Source of the DNA: Flavobacterium sp.
GTDB taxonomy: Bacteria > Bacteroidota > Bacteroidia > Chitinophagales > Chitinophagaceae
NCBI GenBank assembly: GCA_030053925.1
Contig: JASGCX010000001.1
Coordinates: 49,883-113,882 of the forward strand
DNA: 64,000 nt
Reading direction: 5' to 3'
A program made the position numbers and the translations under genes. This document shows, in pieces, positions 34,609 through 43,997 of the stretch (positions are counted from its first letter, which is position 1; each line of letters opens with the position of its first letter). Below the pieces are notes generated by a model. It made no database searches and was not told the origin of the DNA. It was given only the letters and a program-made list of their open reading frames with translations.

Positions 34609-37605
34609 TTACAAACCCATTTCTATTTTCAAAAACTTAGCAGTATGGCTCACTTTGTTTTTAACCATTTGTTCTGGCGTGCCTATAAATAATATTTTGC
34701 CCCCACCATCGCCACCTTCTGGGCCAAGGTCTATAATGTGGTCAGCCATTTTTATCACGTCTAAATTGTGTTCAATTATCAGTACAGAATTGCCTCTATC
34801 TACCAATTTATTCACTACATCCATCAGCAATTTAATGTCTTGAAAATGTAAGCCTGTAGTTGGTTCATCTAAAATGTAGAAGGTTTTACCAGTATCTTTT
34901 TTACCAAGTTCGGTACTCAGCTTTACACGCTGCGCCTCGCCACCACTAAGGGTTGTAGCCGATTGGCCAAGTGTTATGTAACCTAAACCAACATCTTGTA
35001 ACACTTTAATTTTTCGGTACATCCACGGCACTGCATGAAAAAATTCTACGGCTTCATCTACCGTCATGTTCAACACATCGCTGATAGATTTTCCCTTGTA
35101 TCGAATTTCTAAAGTTTCGCGGTTGTATCGTTTACCATTACATTTTTCGCAAGGCACATACACGTCTGGCAAAAAGTTCATTTCTATCACTCGCATACCG
35201 CCACCTTCACACACATCGCATCTACCACCTTTTACGTTAAACGAGAAACGGCCTGCATTGTAGCCCCTAATTTTAGCTTCGGGTACGGCTGCAAACATGG
35301 TTCTAATATCTGTGAAAAAGCCACAGTAAGTAGCCGCATTACTACGTGGTGTTCTACCAATAGGGCTTTGATCTATTTCTATCACTTTATCAATGGCTTC
35401 TAAGCCTGTAACGGACGAAAATTTCATTGGCTGTGTGCGGCTATTGTACGCATGTTTCGATAATATTGGGTATAGCGTTTCATTAATTAAGGTAGATTTA
35501 CCACTACCACTTACACCTGTTACCACAATCAATTTTCCCAATGGAAAACTCACACTAACGCCTTTTAAATTATTGCCTTCAACGCCTTTTAATTCAAGGG
35601 TTTTACCATTGCCTGCACGTCTTGTTGTAGGCACCGCTAAACCTTTGGTGCCGTTTAAATACCCTGCTGTTTCGCTACCACTTTTTAGCACTTCTTGCGG
35701 CGTGCCTTGTGCCACAATATTGCCACCAAAGCGGCCAGCTTTGGGACCAATATCTATCAAGTAATCGGCAGCCAACATAATGTCTTTATCGTGCTCTACC
35801 ACTAACACACTGTTGCCTATATCTCTTAAATTTTGTAGCGCAGTAATTAAGCGGTGGTTGTCTCGTTGATGCAAACCAATGCTTGGCTCATCTAAAATGT
35901 AAGTGATGCCTTGTAGTTGACTACCTATTTGCGTAGCCAAACGAATACGCTGACTTTCGCCACCACTCAGTGTACGTGATGGTCTGTTAAGGGTTAAATA
36001 CGTTAACCCTACATCTAACAAAAACTGTAATCGCTCTCTAATTTCTTTCAGAATATCTTTTGCAATAACATTCTGTTTATTATTCAGTCTTGCTTCAAGG
36101 TTTGTAAACCAAACTTGCAGCTTATCTAAATTAAGATTGCCTAACTCAGCTATATTTTTTTCATCAATTTTAAACCACAAACTTTCCCTTCGCAATCTTG
36201 CACCTTCGCAGCTAGGGCAGCGTTTTAGTTCCATGTATTTTTCTGTCCATTCACGCATGGTTTCGGTACTACTTGTACTGCCAAACCAACGTTTTAGCAT
36301 GGGAATAATGCCTTCAAATTCGCCACCGTAAGCATCATGTTCTGGTACATTTTCAAAGTCTAAAATGTCTTCAGCAATACCTTCGGCATTGCCATACAAC
36401 ACCATATTTAAAGCAGCTTGTGGTAGGTCTTTTATTGGCTTATCGATGCTGAATTTATTACGCTTTGCCAATGCTTCTACGCTTTTAAAAATAGATGCTT
36501 CACGCTGTTCGCCCAAGGGTGCAATACCACCTTCTTTAATGCTTTTAAACATGTTTGGCAAAATGGCTTCCATGCTTACGGTGTATACATTGCCAAGCCC
36601 TTTGCAAGTAGGGCAAGCACCATAAGGCGAGTTAAATGAGAAGGCATTTGGTGAAGGTTCTTCGTAGCTAATGCCTGTATCTACACACATTAATTGACGT
36701 GAGTAAAGCATTGCCCCGCCGCCCCCTAAATGGGGAATTTGAGAAGCCGATTCTGTGCTTAAAAATGCTACTTCCTTTATTATTTCTTGCTGTTTACCTT
36801 TCTTAGAATTAGTTGAAACTTGGGGTTTCAAAATCCCCTCTTCGGGGGGTTGGGGGGCTTCATGTGGGGCAACAAACATCAAGTCTTTGCCCATTTTCAA
36901 AGCCTGTTGCACACTTTGGCTCACACGAACTTTCATGTCATCAGTTACGGCTAGCCTATCTATCACCACTTCAATATCGTGAATTTTATAGCGGTCTACC
37001 TGCATGCGTTCTTTTAAATCCATCACCTCACCATCTACACGCACTTTTAAAAAACCCTTCTTGCGTATGTCTTCAAATAACTCTCTGTAATGCCCTTTTC
37101 TACCACGAATCAAAGGTGCCAATATTGATATTTTTTTACCCTTAAATTTCTCAAAAATGTTTTCTACAATTTCTTCTTCACTAAACTTGAGCATCTTTTT
37201 TCCCGTGTTGTAACTATAGGCCTCACCTATTCTTGCGTACAACAAACGCAAAAAGTCGTACACCTCTGTTACAGTGCCTACGGTGCTTCTAGGGTTTTTA
37301 TTAGTGGTTTTTTGTTCAATAGAAATCACGGGGCTTAGGCCTGTAATTTTATCTACATCAGGTCTTTCCATATCGCCCATAAACTGCCTTGCATAAGCAC
37401 TAAAGCTTTCCATGTAACGCCTTTGGCCTTCGTTATAAATAGTGTCAAAAGCCAATGAAGATTTGCCACTACCGCTTACGCCTGTAAAAACAACTAGCTT
37501 ATTTTTAGGAATAGAGATATCGATGTTTTTAAGATTGTGCTCTTTTGCACCAAATACTTCTATAAACTCGCTAATAATATTGTTATCGTTGATATTAACT
37601 TTCAT
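34609..37605 (-). CDS. uvrA: Excinuclease ABC subunit A with an inserted element
   Basis: UvrA is the damage-sensing ATPase of nucleotide excision repair; it forms a dimer and loads UvrB. Two ABC modules are seen. The first has VFTGVSGSGKSSLAFDT near 38 and LSGGESQRIRLA; the second has VVTGVSGSGKSTLINET near 650 and LSGGEAQRVKLS. The zinc fingers include GACPTC and CDVCEGGG with CEKCNGKRY. Residues about 250-298, from APQPPEEGILKP to PHLGGGGA, are an in-frame insertion encoded by a 146-bp palindromic element, replacing a short variable loop in the signature-domain region. All catalytic motifs are intact. The length is 998, where about 940-950 is usual. Confidence 0.96.
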   Translation of the reverse strand: MKVNINDNNIISEFIEVFGAKEHNLKNIDISIPKNKLVVFTGVSGSGKSSLAFDTIYNEGQRRYMESFSAYARQFMGDMERPDVDKITGLSPVISIEQKTTNKNPRSTVGTVTEVYDFLRLLYARIGEAYSYNTGKKMLKFSEEEIVENIFEKFKGKKISILAPLIRGRKGHYRELFEDIRKKGFLKVRVDGEVMDLKERMQVDRYKIHDIEVVIDRLAVTDDMKVRVSQSVQQALKMGKDLMFVAPHEAPQPPEEGILKPQVSTNSKKGKQQEIIKEVAFLSTESASQIPHLGGGGAMLYSRQLMCVDTGISYEEPSPNAFSFNSPYGACPTCKGLGNVYTVSMEAILPNMFKSIKEGGIAPLGEQREASIFKSVEALAKRNKFSIDKPIKDLPQAALNMVLYGNAEGIAEDILDFENVPEHDAYGGEFEGIIPMLKRWFGSTSSTETMREWTEKYMELKRCPSCEGARLRRESLWFKIDEKNIAELGNLNLDKLQVWFTNLEARLNNKQNVIAKDILKEIRERLQFLLDVGLTYLTLNRPSRTLSGGESQRIRLATQIGSQLQGITYILDEPSIGLHQRDNHRLITALQNLRDIGNSVLVVEHDKDIMLAADYLIDIGPKAGRFGGNIVAQGTPQEVLKSGSETAGYLNGTKGLAVPTTRRAGNGKTLELKGVEGNNLKGVSVSFPLGKLIVVTGVSGSGKSTLINETLYPILSKHAYNSRTQPMKFSSVTGLEAIDKVIEIDQSPIGRTPRSNAATYCGFFTDIRTMFAAVPEAKIRGYNAGRFSFNVKGGRCDVCEGGGMRVIEMNFLPDVYVPCEKCNGKRYNRETLEIRYKGKSISDVLNMTVDEAVEFFHAVPWMYRKIKVLQDVGLGYITLGQSATTLSGGEAQRVKLSTELGKKDTGKTFYILDEPTTGLHFQDIKLLMDVVNKLVDRGNSVLIIEHNLDVIKMADHIIDLGPEGGDGGGKILFIGTPEQMVKNKVSHTAKFLKIEMGL
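36713..36858 (-). repeat. Protein-coding palindromic element inside uvrA (146 bp)
   Basis: The two ends are inverted copies of about 30 bp. On the plus strand the left end (36713-36742) begins GCCCCGCCGCCCCCTAAATG, and the right end (36828-36858) is the near-complement ending GGGGGGTTGGGGGGC. The ends are very GC-rich in a low-GC gene, and the interior 85 bp is AT-rich. The whole is read through in frame as 49 residues. It resembles a mobile palindromic element tolerated inside a coding sequence. Confidence 0.8.
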
Positions 37606-37841
37606 TTCTGTTATTCTATAGACTTAAAACAAAATCAACGAATTTATGTTTGCAAATGAACTTATAAAGCATAAATTATTAAATCTATTTTCAACTTTTA
37701 TTTTAATAGTATAATTATTAATTAGCAAATACTTAGTTACTACCTACACTTGTTATGCACTTTACACTATTACTACCAAGGGCATAACAGAATTTACAGT
37801 GGTTTTGCAAATTCAGTTAAACATAAAGTTTGCGGTTCTAA

Positions 37842-38696
37842 CTAAAATTTCCATTCATTTTCCATTGCTAATATATTAGAAGCTATACCTGGTTTAGCCA
37901 TATCATTCTCATTCATAAGTATTTTGGGGTTAATGCCACCTAAAAAATCAATATGAGAAATATCGTAGACAAAATAACCATTATCTTTAAAGAAATTGAA
38001 CATTGCTGCCCTATCGTTGAAGGAAAGCGTAGTAAAAACTTCTGCTATTATTGTGGGTTTATATTTTTCAATAATTACGCTCAATGTTTTTAAAACATTC
38101 AAATCATGGCCTTCTGTATCAACTTTTATCAGAGAAATTTTAGGAATCCATTCTGAATAATTCTGAAATAAATGATTCTGTAAATTAATTCCTTTAACCT
38201 TCTCTTTTAACTTAAATTTTCCGTGTGTATTATCAGACTTATCAGTAATTAATGCGCCATTACTAAAAGAAGCTTCCGACGATGCAAAATAAAACTCACT
38301 TTCTACTTCTGTAGCAGCAACTAGTAAAGGAATTATTGTTGCTTTGTTCTTATTAATTTTTGAATTTGCTTCTAAAATTGTGAATACCTGCGGATTAGGA
38401 TCAAGCGCTAAGATTAAACTTCCCTCACCAGCCGCTACAGCCATAGGCACTGTTAAATCTCCTGTATTAGCCCCAATATCAATAATTAAGCTATTAGTAT
38501 TAATTAATTTTTTAAAAAAATCTACTTCTTCCACAATTATTTTTTTCTTTGTTACCAAAGGATTAAGCCAATTTGCGTATTGAATTTCTCCATAATTTGG
38601 AACATTGAAACTGTCTATTTGATATCCATAATTTTGAAAAACTTGTCTCGCTTTTTTTCTATTAAATGATGCTTTGAAATAAGATAAAATTGACAT
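37842..38696 (-). CDS. FkbM-family methyltransferase
   Basis: This is a 284-residue SAM-dependent methyltransferase of the FkbM type. The SAM loop LIIDIGANTGDLTVPMAVAAGEG lies at residues 69-91, followed by ALDPNPQVFTILEANSKINK. The diagnostic ISLIKVDTEGHDLNVLKTL is near 185, and IIAEVFTTLSF follows. Members O-methylate sugars or other metabolites, often in surface-polysaccharide loci. It neighbours a glycosyltransferase on the same strand, which supports a glycan role. The gene is more AT-rich than uvrA. Confidence 0.85.
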   Translation of the reverse strand: MSILSYFKASFNRKKARQVFQNYGYQIDSFNVPNYGEIQYANWLNPLVTKKKIIVEEVDFFKKLINTNSLIIDIGANTGDLTVPMAVAAGEGSLILALDPNPQVFTILEANSKINKNKATIIPLLVAATEVESEFYFASSEASFSNGALITDKSDNTHGKFKLKEKVKGINLQNHLFQNYSEWIPKISLIKVDTEGHDLNVLKTLSVIIEKYKPTIIAEVFTTLSFNDRAAMFNFFKDNGYFVYDISHIDFLGGINPKILMNENDMAKPGIASNILAMENEWKF

Positions 38697-38808
38697 GATA
38701 GTGTTATTTGAATGAATACGTAAAAACCAAATGTAAGTAAATTGGTATTCTAGTACAATAAGTAATAATTATAAAAATGCGGTTTTGCTAAGAGGCTTCT
38801 CATGCTTA

Positions 38809-39789
38809 TTAGTAAAAAGGTAAAAACTTTTCTTCTTGGATTTTTTTTAAAGATGGCGGTTTGGAATTTAAAACATAACCATTCAATCTTCTTTCATAAT
38901 AACCCAAATATTTATCTGTCATTTGTACCGATGTAAAATGTGCCATCACATAATCGTGGCAAGTTTGCCTGTTGTAGCTATCTACATCTTGTAAGGCGTT
39001 TACAATTTCATTAGATTGATTAGATAAAAAGCCTACTTCTTTGGTTACAATTTCTGGCAAAGAACCGTAAGGCGTGCCAAACACAGGACAACCAAAATAA
39101 AGACTCTCAACAATTGCAATTCCAAAAGGCTCGTGCCATAACACAGGAAACAACATGGCTTTAGATTGATTGATGATTTGATTTTTTTCGGCACCACCTT
39201 TCATAGCATGAAATGTAACATTTGGGCTAAAAGTAAATCGCCAACCCTTTGTAACATTAAAGCGCACACCACCTATTACATGCAATTGCAGTTGGGCCTT
39301 AGCAGCTATTTTTATAGCACCTCTTACATTTTTCACTCGCCATGCAGCATCACCTAAAAAATGAATATACGCTCGTTGATTGTTCAATATTGGCTTACCA
39401 TAGTCAGCGGGGTCAATTCCATTATGTACAAAAATATCACTCCCAAAAGATGCCGCATGATTAGCCGATACAAATACGGTATTCAAATCAAGCGGATTAG
39501 TATTATTTAGTTTCTCATGAAATGTAATGATATACGGCTTGGCTGGTGTTTCATTTACCGGATGATTTAGATGAATCATATCAACATCAGCAGGAACTAA
39601 TTGGTTAAAAGGTCTATTCGCATCAAACTCTATCACATTTGCAAACGAACAGCTTGAACCTTTTGCCACCATATAAGTAACTCTATGTCCTCGCTTTACC
39701 AGTTCCTTCCCTAGCCACCACACAACTCGCTCTATACCACCATATTTAAAAATGGGAATGATGGTATTATACGCTATTAATACATGCAT
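38809..39789 (-). CDS. GT4-type glycosyltransferase
   Basis: This is a 326-residue GT-B glycosyltransferase. The N-terminal acceptor domain begins MHVLIAYNTIIPIFKYGGIERVVWWLGKEL, with the glycine loop typical of group 1 enzymes. The C-terminal domain has FVHNGIDPADYG, the sugar-nucleotide site HEPFGIAIVESLYFGCPVFGTPYGSLPEIV (the E-x7-E motif) and FLSNQSNEIVNAL. The donor and acceptor are unknown. It probably works on a surface glycan with the FkbM methyltransferase next to it. Confidence 0.88.
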   Translation of the reverse strand: MHVLIAYNTIIPIFKYGGIERVVWWLGKELVKRGHRVTYMVAKGSSCSFANVIEFDANRPFNQLVPADVDMIHLNHPVNETPAKPYIITFHEKLNNTNPLDLNTVFVSANHAASFGSDIFVHNGIDPADYGKPILNNQRAYIHFLGDAAWRVKNVRGAIKIAAKAQLQLHVIGGVRFNVTKGWRFTFSPNVTFHAMKGGAEKNQIINQSKAMLFPVLWHEPFGIAIVESLYFGCPVFGTPYGSLPEIVTKEVGFLSNQSNEIVNALQDVDSYNRQTCHDYVMAHFTSVQMTDKYLGYYERRLNGYVLNSKPPSLKKIQEEKFLPFY

Positions 39790-39897
39790 ATTTGCTCTCT
39801 TAAAAACCGAAATTAACAGCTTGTGGCATCACAATAACAAAAATTTATTTGGCATTTTAAATTTGCTACTTATACATTTGCACCAGTTCTTTAAATC

Positions 39898-40012
39898 ACT
39901 TATCAAGAAAGGCAGAGGGAATTGGCCCTGTGAAGCCTTGGCAACCCAAGCAAGTTACTCACTTGTTTGAAGGTGCCAACTCCATTTCGTGTATTAACGG
40001 AAAGAGATAAGT
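39898..40012 (+). ncRNA. SAM-I (S-box) riboswitch
   Basis: The S-box core is almost complete: CTTATCAAGAAAGG, CAGAGGGAATTGGCCC, TGTGAAGCC and TTGGCAACC follow in the known order. The closing helix P1 pairs ACTTATC (39898-39904) with GATAAGT (40006-40012). It lies upstream of the methionine genes on the plus strand and would shut them off when S-adenosylmethionine is abundant. An intrinsic terminator 54 bases downstream is the likely expression platform. Confidence 0.93.
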
Positions 40013-40065
40013 CAGAGTTAAGTTTGATTAAAAATTGCTAGGTACCAGCAATTATACATATTTCA

Positions 40066-40102
40066 AGCCCATCTGACAGCCAATCAGATGGGCTTTTTTA
40101 TT
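40066..40102 (+). terminator. Terminator of the SAM riboswitch
   Basis: AAGCCCATCTGA (40066-40077) and TCAGATGGGCTT (40085-40096) form a perfect 12-bp stem ending in six T. A smaller hairpin AATTGCT/AGCAATT (40034-40054) lies between it and the aptamer and could be part of the switching structure. Confidence 0.88.
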
Positions 40103-40232
40103 GTGCATAATCAAGCAAAAGCTTTTGAATAATTCTTTTTAAGTGTTGCAAAGAATATTTTTTAACAAACCACCAATTCAAAATAGCGAATTTAAAAAAG
40201 CACCCTTTGCATTGGGCTAAAAACTATTTACA

Positions 40233-40544
40233 ATGAGCAACTTACATTTTAAAACAGTACCAACATTACAACTACATGCAGCTAAACATGTGGGCTTACA
40301 AGGTGTTAAAGCCAATGCTAAAAAATTGATTAATGGCTTACAACTTATTAGCCATTGGGGCAACGTAGGCAATGCCAAAACATTGGCTATTAGCCCTGCA
40401 TTTACCACACACAAACCGTTGAGTGAGGCAGTACAATTGGCTGCAGGCCTAGCACCAAATTAGGTACGTATAAGTGTAGGCATAGAACATATAGAAGACA
40501 TTAAAGCTGATATTTAGCAAGCATTTGATAAGCTTTTTGCATAG
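40233..40544 (+). pseudogene. metY: Internally deleted metY (O-acetylhomoserine sulfhydrylase) remnant
   Basis: The frame starts MSNLHFKTVPTLQLHAA, which resembles the first residues of metY. It then jumps directly to the C-terminal region (AKKLINGLQLISHWGNVGNAKTLAI, PAFTTHKPLSEAVQLAAGLAPN, then VRISVGIEHIEDIKADI and QAFDKLFA). About 330 central residues, including the pyridoxal-phosphate lysine, are missing. In-frame TAG codons at 40461 and 40515 interrupt the tail before the natural stop at 40542. Conserved IHPASTTH has become ISPAFTTH. It is clearly non-functional, but its position behind the riboswitch shows the ancestral operon. Confidence 0.88.
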
Positions 40545-40661
40545 TATTCACACAAAGTTTATTTCACGCAAAGCGACAAAGAATACAATGTACACGAAGA
40601 ACAATAGATTACTTTTTGGGCTTAGTAAACTTGCTTGCTTTACGTGAAACTCTAACACAAG

Positions 40662-41696
40662 ATGACAGAGATTTTTAAACACCAACAACCATTTACACTT
40701 GAGAGTGGCAAAGTATTGCCAGAACTACATTTGGCATACAATACGTTTGGCACATTAAACGCTGCTAGCGATAATGTGGTGTGGGTATTTCATGCCCTTA
40801 CAGGCAATAGCAACCCGCTTGAGTGGTGGCACGGTTTGGTGGGTGAAGGCAGCTTATTTACACCAGAAAAATATTTTATTGTGTGTGTAAATATGCCTGG
40901 CAGCCACTACGGTAGCATCAATGCATTAAGTACCAATACTACAACTGGTAAGCCTTACTATCACACGTTTCCATGGTTTACTACAAGAGACATGATAAGG
41001 GCTTACCAGTTTTTAAAACAATTTCTAGGCATCAATAAAATTCACATAGGGCTTGGTGGTTCTATGGGTGGGCAACAATTACTTGAATGGGCAATTGAAG
41101 AACCAAACTTGTTTGAAAACATTGTACCTATTGCTACCAATGCGTTTCATTCTGCTTGGGGCATTGCGTTTAATGCCTCGCAGCGCATGTGTATAGAGCA
41201 TGACCATACTTGGAAAGAAGACAACGACCAAGCTGGTATGCACGGTATGAAAACTGCAAGAAGCATTGCCTTATTATCGTACAGAAACCATGATACATAC
41301 GGTGTAAAACAAACTGGCTTTACGCAAAGCACAGAACACTTATCGGTAGATGAGCAAGTGTTTAATGCCGAAAGTTATCAGCGCTACCAAGGCGAAAAAT
41401 TGGCTAAACGTTTTAACGCTTTTAGCTACTATGCATTAAGCAAAGCCATGGATAGCCACAACGTAGGCAGAGGCAGAGGTTCGGTAGAAGCAGCACTAGC
41501 AAGCATTACAGCCAAGGCATTGATAATAGGCATAACTAGCGACATTTTGTTTCCTGTAACTGAGCAAGCTTTTTTAGCGCAACATATACCTAACGCAACA
41601 TTTGCAGCTATTAAATCGCTGTACGGCCATGATGGGTTTTTGTTAGAGTTTGAGCAGATAGAAAAGCTACTTCGCCAGAACCTGAATTTGAGATGA
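40662..41696 (+). CDS. metX: Homoserine O-acetyltransferase
   Basis: MetX acetylates (or succinylates) L-homoserine, the activating step of methionine synthesis. It is a 344-residue alpha/beta hydrolase with the family motifs LAYNTFGTLNA, WWHGLVGEG and YFIVCVNMPGSHYGS. The catalytic triad is the serine in GGSMGGQQLLEWA near 133-145, the aspartate in GITSDILFP near 300 and the histidine in YGHDGFLLEFE near 330. It lies downstream of the metY remnant and the SAM-I riboswitch and upstream of homoserine dehydrogenase, consistent with one methionine operon. Confidence 0.94.
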   Translation: MTEIFKHQQPFTLESGKVLPELHLAYNTFGTLNAASDNVVWVFHALTGNSNPLEWWHGLVGEGSLFTPEKYFIVCVNMPGSHYGSINALSTNTTTGKPYYHTFPWFTTRDMIRAYQFLKQFLGINKIHIGLGGSMGGQQLLEWAIEEPNLFENIVPIATNAFHSAWGIAFNASQRMCIEHDHTWKEDNDQAGMHGMKTARSIALLSYRNHDTYGVKQTGFTQSTEHLSVDEQVFNAESYQRYQGEKLAKRFNAFSYYALSKAMDSHNVGRGRGSVEAALASITAKALIIGITSDILFPVTEQAFLAQHIPNATFAAIKSLYGHDGFLLEFEQIEKLLRQNLNLR

Positions 41697-41745
41697 TTAG
41701 AAGGATTTTGGGGAAGCCTTAGAAGTTAGAAATTTCCTTTGGTAT

Positions 41746-41823
41746 AAGTGCGAACCTTGGTTTTGGTTGATTAAGTGGATACCGTGTAATCATTTTAATC
41801 CTACAAAATCGAGGTTCCGATAA
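41746..41823. repeat. GTCTGAACC dispersed repeat, copy 2
   Basis: GCGAACCTTGGTTTTG and CAAAATCGAGGTTCCG are imperfect inverted arms around TTGATTAAGTGG and TTTTAATCCTA. The words match those of the copies near 32845 and 48549. It fills most of the gap between metX and homoserine dehydrogenase. Confidence 0.6.
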
Positions 41824-41852
41824 TTAATAACAATTAAAATCATAAATAGATA

Positions 41853-43109
41853 ATGAATACACATAAGCAATTGAATATTGGGTTGTTTGGTTTTGGTGTG
41901 GTGGGCGAAGGTTTATACAAAGTATTGCAACAAACACCATCGCTGAAAGCCAATATAGTAAAGGTTTGCATTAAAAATTTGGGTAAAAAAAGAAACGCTC
42001 CCGCTGAGCTTTTTACCACCCAAAAAGATGACTTACTAAACGATACGAACATCAATGTAATTGTTGAAGTAATTGACGATTCGGCTGCGGCTTTTGTGAT
42101 TGTAAAAACGGCTTTGCTAAATGGTAAACATGTGGTTAGTGCTAGTAAAAAAATGCTGGCCGAGCATTTACCAGAAATATTAGAACTACAAAAACAAACA
42201 GGTTTATCGGTATTGTACGAAGCGGCTGCTTGTGCATCGATACCTGTAATTAGAAACCTAGAAGAGTACTACGATAACGACTTATTACATGCCATAAAAG
42301 CAATTGTAAATGGCTCTACCAATTTCATTTTAACTAGAATGTTTGAAGACAAATTGAGCTTTTCAGATGCCTTGATTTTGGCGCAGCAATTGGGCTTTGC
42401 AGAAAGCAATCCTAAGCTTGATGTAGAAGGTTTTGATGCGGTAAATAAATGGAGCATTTTGCTGAATCATGCGTATGGCATAGTTGAGCATCCTAATAAT
42501 TTATTGTTCAATGGTATTCAAAATATACAACTGAGCGATGCCTTGGCAGCTAAGGAAAAAAACTTTGAAGTGAAGTTAGTAGCGCAAGCAAAAAAGCTAA
42601 AAAATGGCAAAGTAGCTGCATTTGTATTGCCACAGTTTGTAAAGCAAGATGACCCACTATCGTTTGTAAAAAATGAGTACAATGGTGCGGTGATAGAAAG
42701 TGGTTTTGCAGATAAGCAATTCTTCTATGGTAAAGGCGCAGGTAGCTTTCCTACCGCATCGGCTGTGTTGAGCGACTTGAGTGCATTGCGCTACAACTAC
42801 CGCTACGAGTACAAAAAATTATACCATCATCAACCACACCAATTAAGCAACGAATACTTTGTAAAAGTGTATGTGAGCTTTGATGATTGGAAATTTATTC
42901 CTCGTGAAAAATTTGAGTGGATAGAAGAATGGCACGCAGATGCTGATCGCAAATATTTGGTAGCAGTGATTAATGTAAACTACTTGCAAGAAGCCACTTG
43001 GTGGAAAAACAACAACACCTCTTTAATACTAATGCCCAACCCAATTATTGAGGATATGGATATTATAAAATTGAAGAAAAGAAGTCTTGAATTAGCTGGA
43101 ATAATTTAA
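41853..43109 (+). CDS. hom: Homoserine dehydrogenase
   Basis: This enzyme reduces aspartate semialdehyde to homoserine, the branch point to methionine and threonine. NAD(P) binding is by IGLFGFGVVGEGLYKVL (residues 9-25). GKHVVSASKKML and AAACASIPVIRNL are family blocks, and the catalytic stretch is IVNGSTNFILTRM near 153 with LGFAESNPKLDVEGFDAVNKW near 180-200, containing the substrate lysine and acidic residues. Length 418. The last 80 residues lack an obvious ACT signature, so feedback control is unclear. It provides the substrate of the MetX enzyme encoded just upstream. Confidence 0.93.
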   Translation: MNTHKQLNIGLFGFGVVGEGLYKVLQQTPSLKANIVKVCIKNLGKKRNAPAELFTTQKDDLLNDTNINVIVEVIDDSAAAFVIVKTALLNGKHVVSASKKMLAEHLPEILELQKQTGLSVLYEAAACASIPVIRNLEEYYDNDLLHAIKAIVNGSTNFILTRMFEDKLSFSDALILAQQLGFAESNPKLDVEGFDAVNKWSILLNHAYGIVEHPNNLLFNGIQNIQLSDALAAKEKNFEVKLVAQAKKLKNGKVAAFVLPQFVKQDDPLSFVKNEYNGAVIESGFADKQFFYGKGAGSFPTASAVLSDLSALRYNYRYEYKKLYHHQPHQLSNEYFVKVYVSFDDWKFIPREKFEWIEEWHADADRKYLVAVINVNYLQEATWWKNNNTSLILMPNPIIEDMDIIKLKKRSLELAGII

Positions 43110-43122
43110 AACGATAATTGAG

Positions 43123-43169
43123 AATAGTTAGTTGCAAGTTTAGAAATAGCTTACTTGCAACTAACTATT
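43123..43169. terminator. Perfect 17-bp inverted repeat between convergent genes
   Basis: AATAGTTAGTTGCAAGT (43123-43139) and its exact complement (43153-43169) enclose 13 bases. It sits between homoserine dehydrogenase and the convergent DUF3108 gene and probably ends both transcripts. There is no strong T run, and the words GTTAGTTGCAAG also resemble the low-complexity repeats elsewhere. Confidence 0.6.
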
Positions 43170-43188
43170 ATTCGCTATTAACAATGGC

Positions 43189-43989
43189 TTATCTAAAACT
43201 TTTTTGTGAGGTTAATGGTGAGCGTAAATTTCTGTAGCCCATCATATCTACTTTTACCGAACCCACAGCTATCGGGCTTTCTATTCTTAATGGTACATGG
43301 TTGGCATCGTCACTTACCCAAACCGTCATTTTTTCGCCGCCTTCAAAAATGGTGCCTTTTACTAGCAAGGGTTTAAATTTAATGGCATCAAACTTACCAT
43401 ACTTGGTTTTAATAGATTCTTTACCCAAGTATTTAATGTACAAATTGTACACTTCGTTATCTAAAAACATGGTGAAAGGTATTTTATCATCTACCTTATA
43501 CTTGCTAAAATCTATGTTTCTAGCATAGTAAATAGCGCTTAACACATCTTGCACACATACAGGCACTTTGTACAAGCCCTTAGTAGTTACAGCCGTATTT
43601 TCTTTACTGTTAAAAGTGATATTCTCATACGTTTTGTAGCCGCCTTCATCCACATTTCTCACAAATTTTTGTGGTTTTAGTGTAGCAGTATCAATGTAGC
43701 TTTCGTATTTATCACGCACTTTAAAAATCCAGTCGTAACTAGTGTTACTGTTGCCAGTACCTACTAAATGGTACACAGGCTTATTGTTTAGCTGCTCAAT
43801 ATTAGCTGTAAAACTTGCGTTACCAGCATTAATATAAATGCCTATCACGCTGTAAAAAATAATATAATCAATGCGTTCATCATCTTGAAAAGCGGTGTTG
43901 CGTACAGAACCGCAAAACTCATTACTTGGTGTAGGTGTTTGCCAAGCTAAAACAGTTAATAATAGCAGAACGCTTATAATTTTCTTCAT
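43189..43989 (-). CDS. Periplasmic DUF3108 protein
   Basis: This is a 266-residue protein with a signal peptide (MKKIISVLLLLTVLAWQTPTP). The body is beta-rich with the DUF3108 pattern: ERIDYIIFYSVIGIYINAGNASF near the start, YHLVGTGNSNTSYDWIFKVRDKYESYID, the VRNVDEGGYKTYENITFN segment, DVLSAIYYAR, and EKMTVWVSDDANHVPLRIESPIAVGSVKVDM at the end. DUF3108 proteins are periplasmic and uncharacterised. It is eight bases downstream of a membrane protein gene on the same strand, so the two probably form an operon. Confidence 0.85.
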   Translation of the reverse strand: MKKIISVLLLLTVLAWQTPTPSNEFCGSVRNTAFQDDERIDYIIFYSVIGIYINAGNASFTANIEQLNNKPVYHLVGTGNSNTSYDWIFKVRDKYESYIDTATLKPQKFVRNVDEGGYKTYENITFNSKENTAVTTKGLYKVPVCVQDVLSAIYYARNIDFSKYKVDDKIPFTMFLDNEVYNLYIKYLGKESIKTKYGKFDAIKFKPLLVKGTIFEGGEKMTVWVSDDANHVPLRIESPIAVGSVKVDMMGYRNLRSPLTSQKSFR

Positions 43990-43997
43990 ACAAAATT

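Noticed and set aside
40233-40463. A 76-residue small gene behind the SAM riboswitch
   Set aside because: Its sequence is the two ends of metY joined by deletion and the homology continues past the stop codon, so it is treated as a pseudogene.
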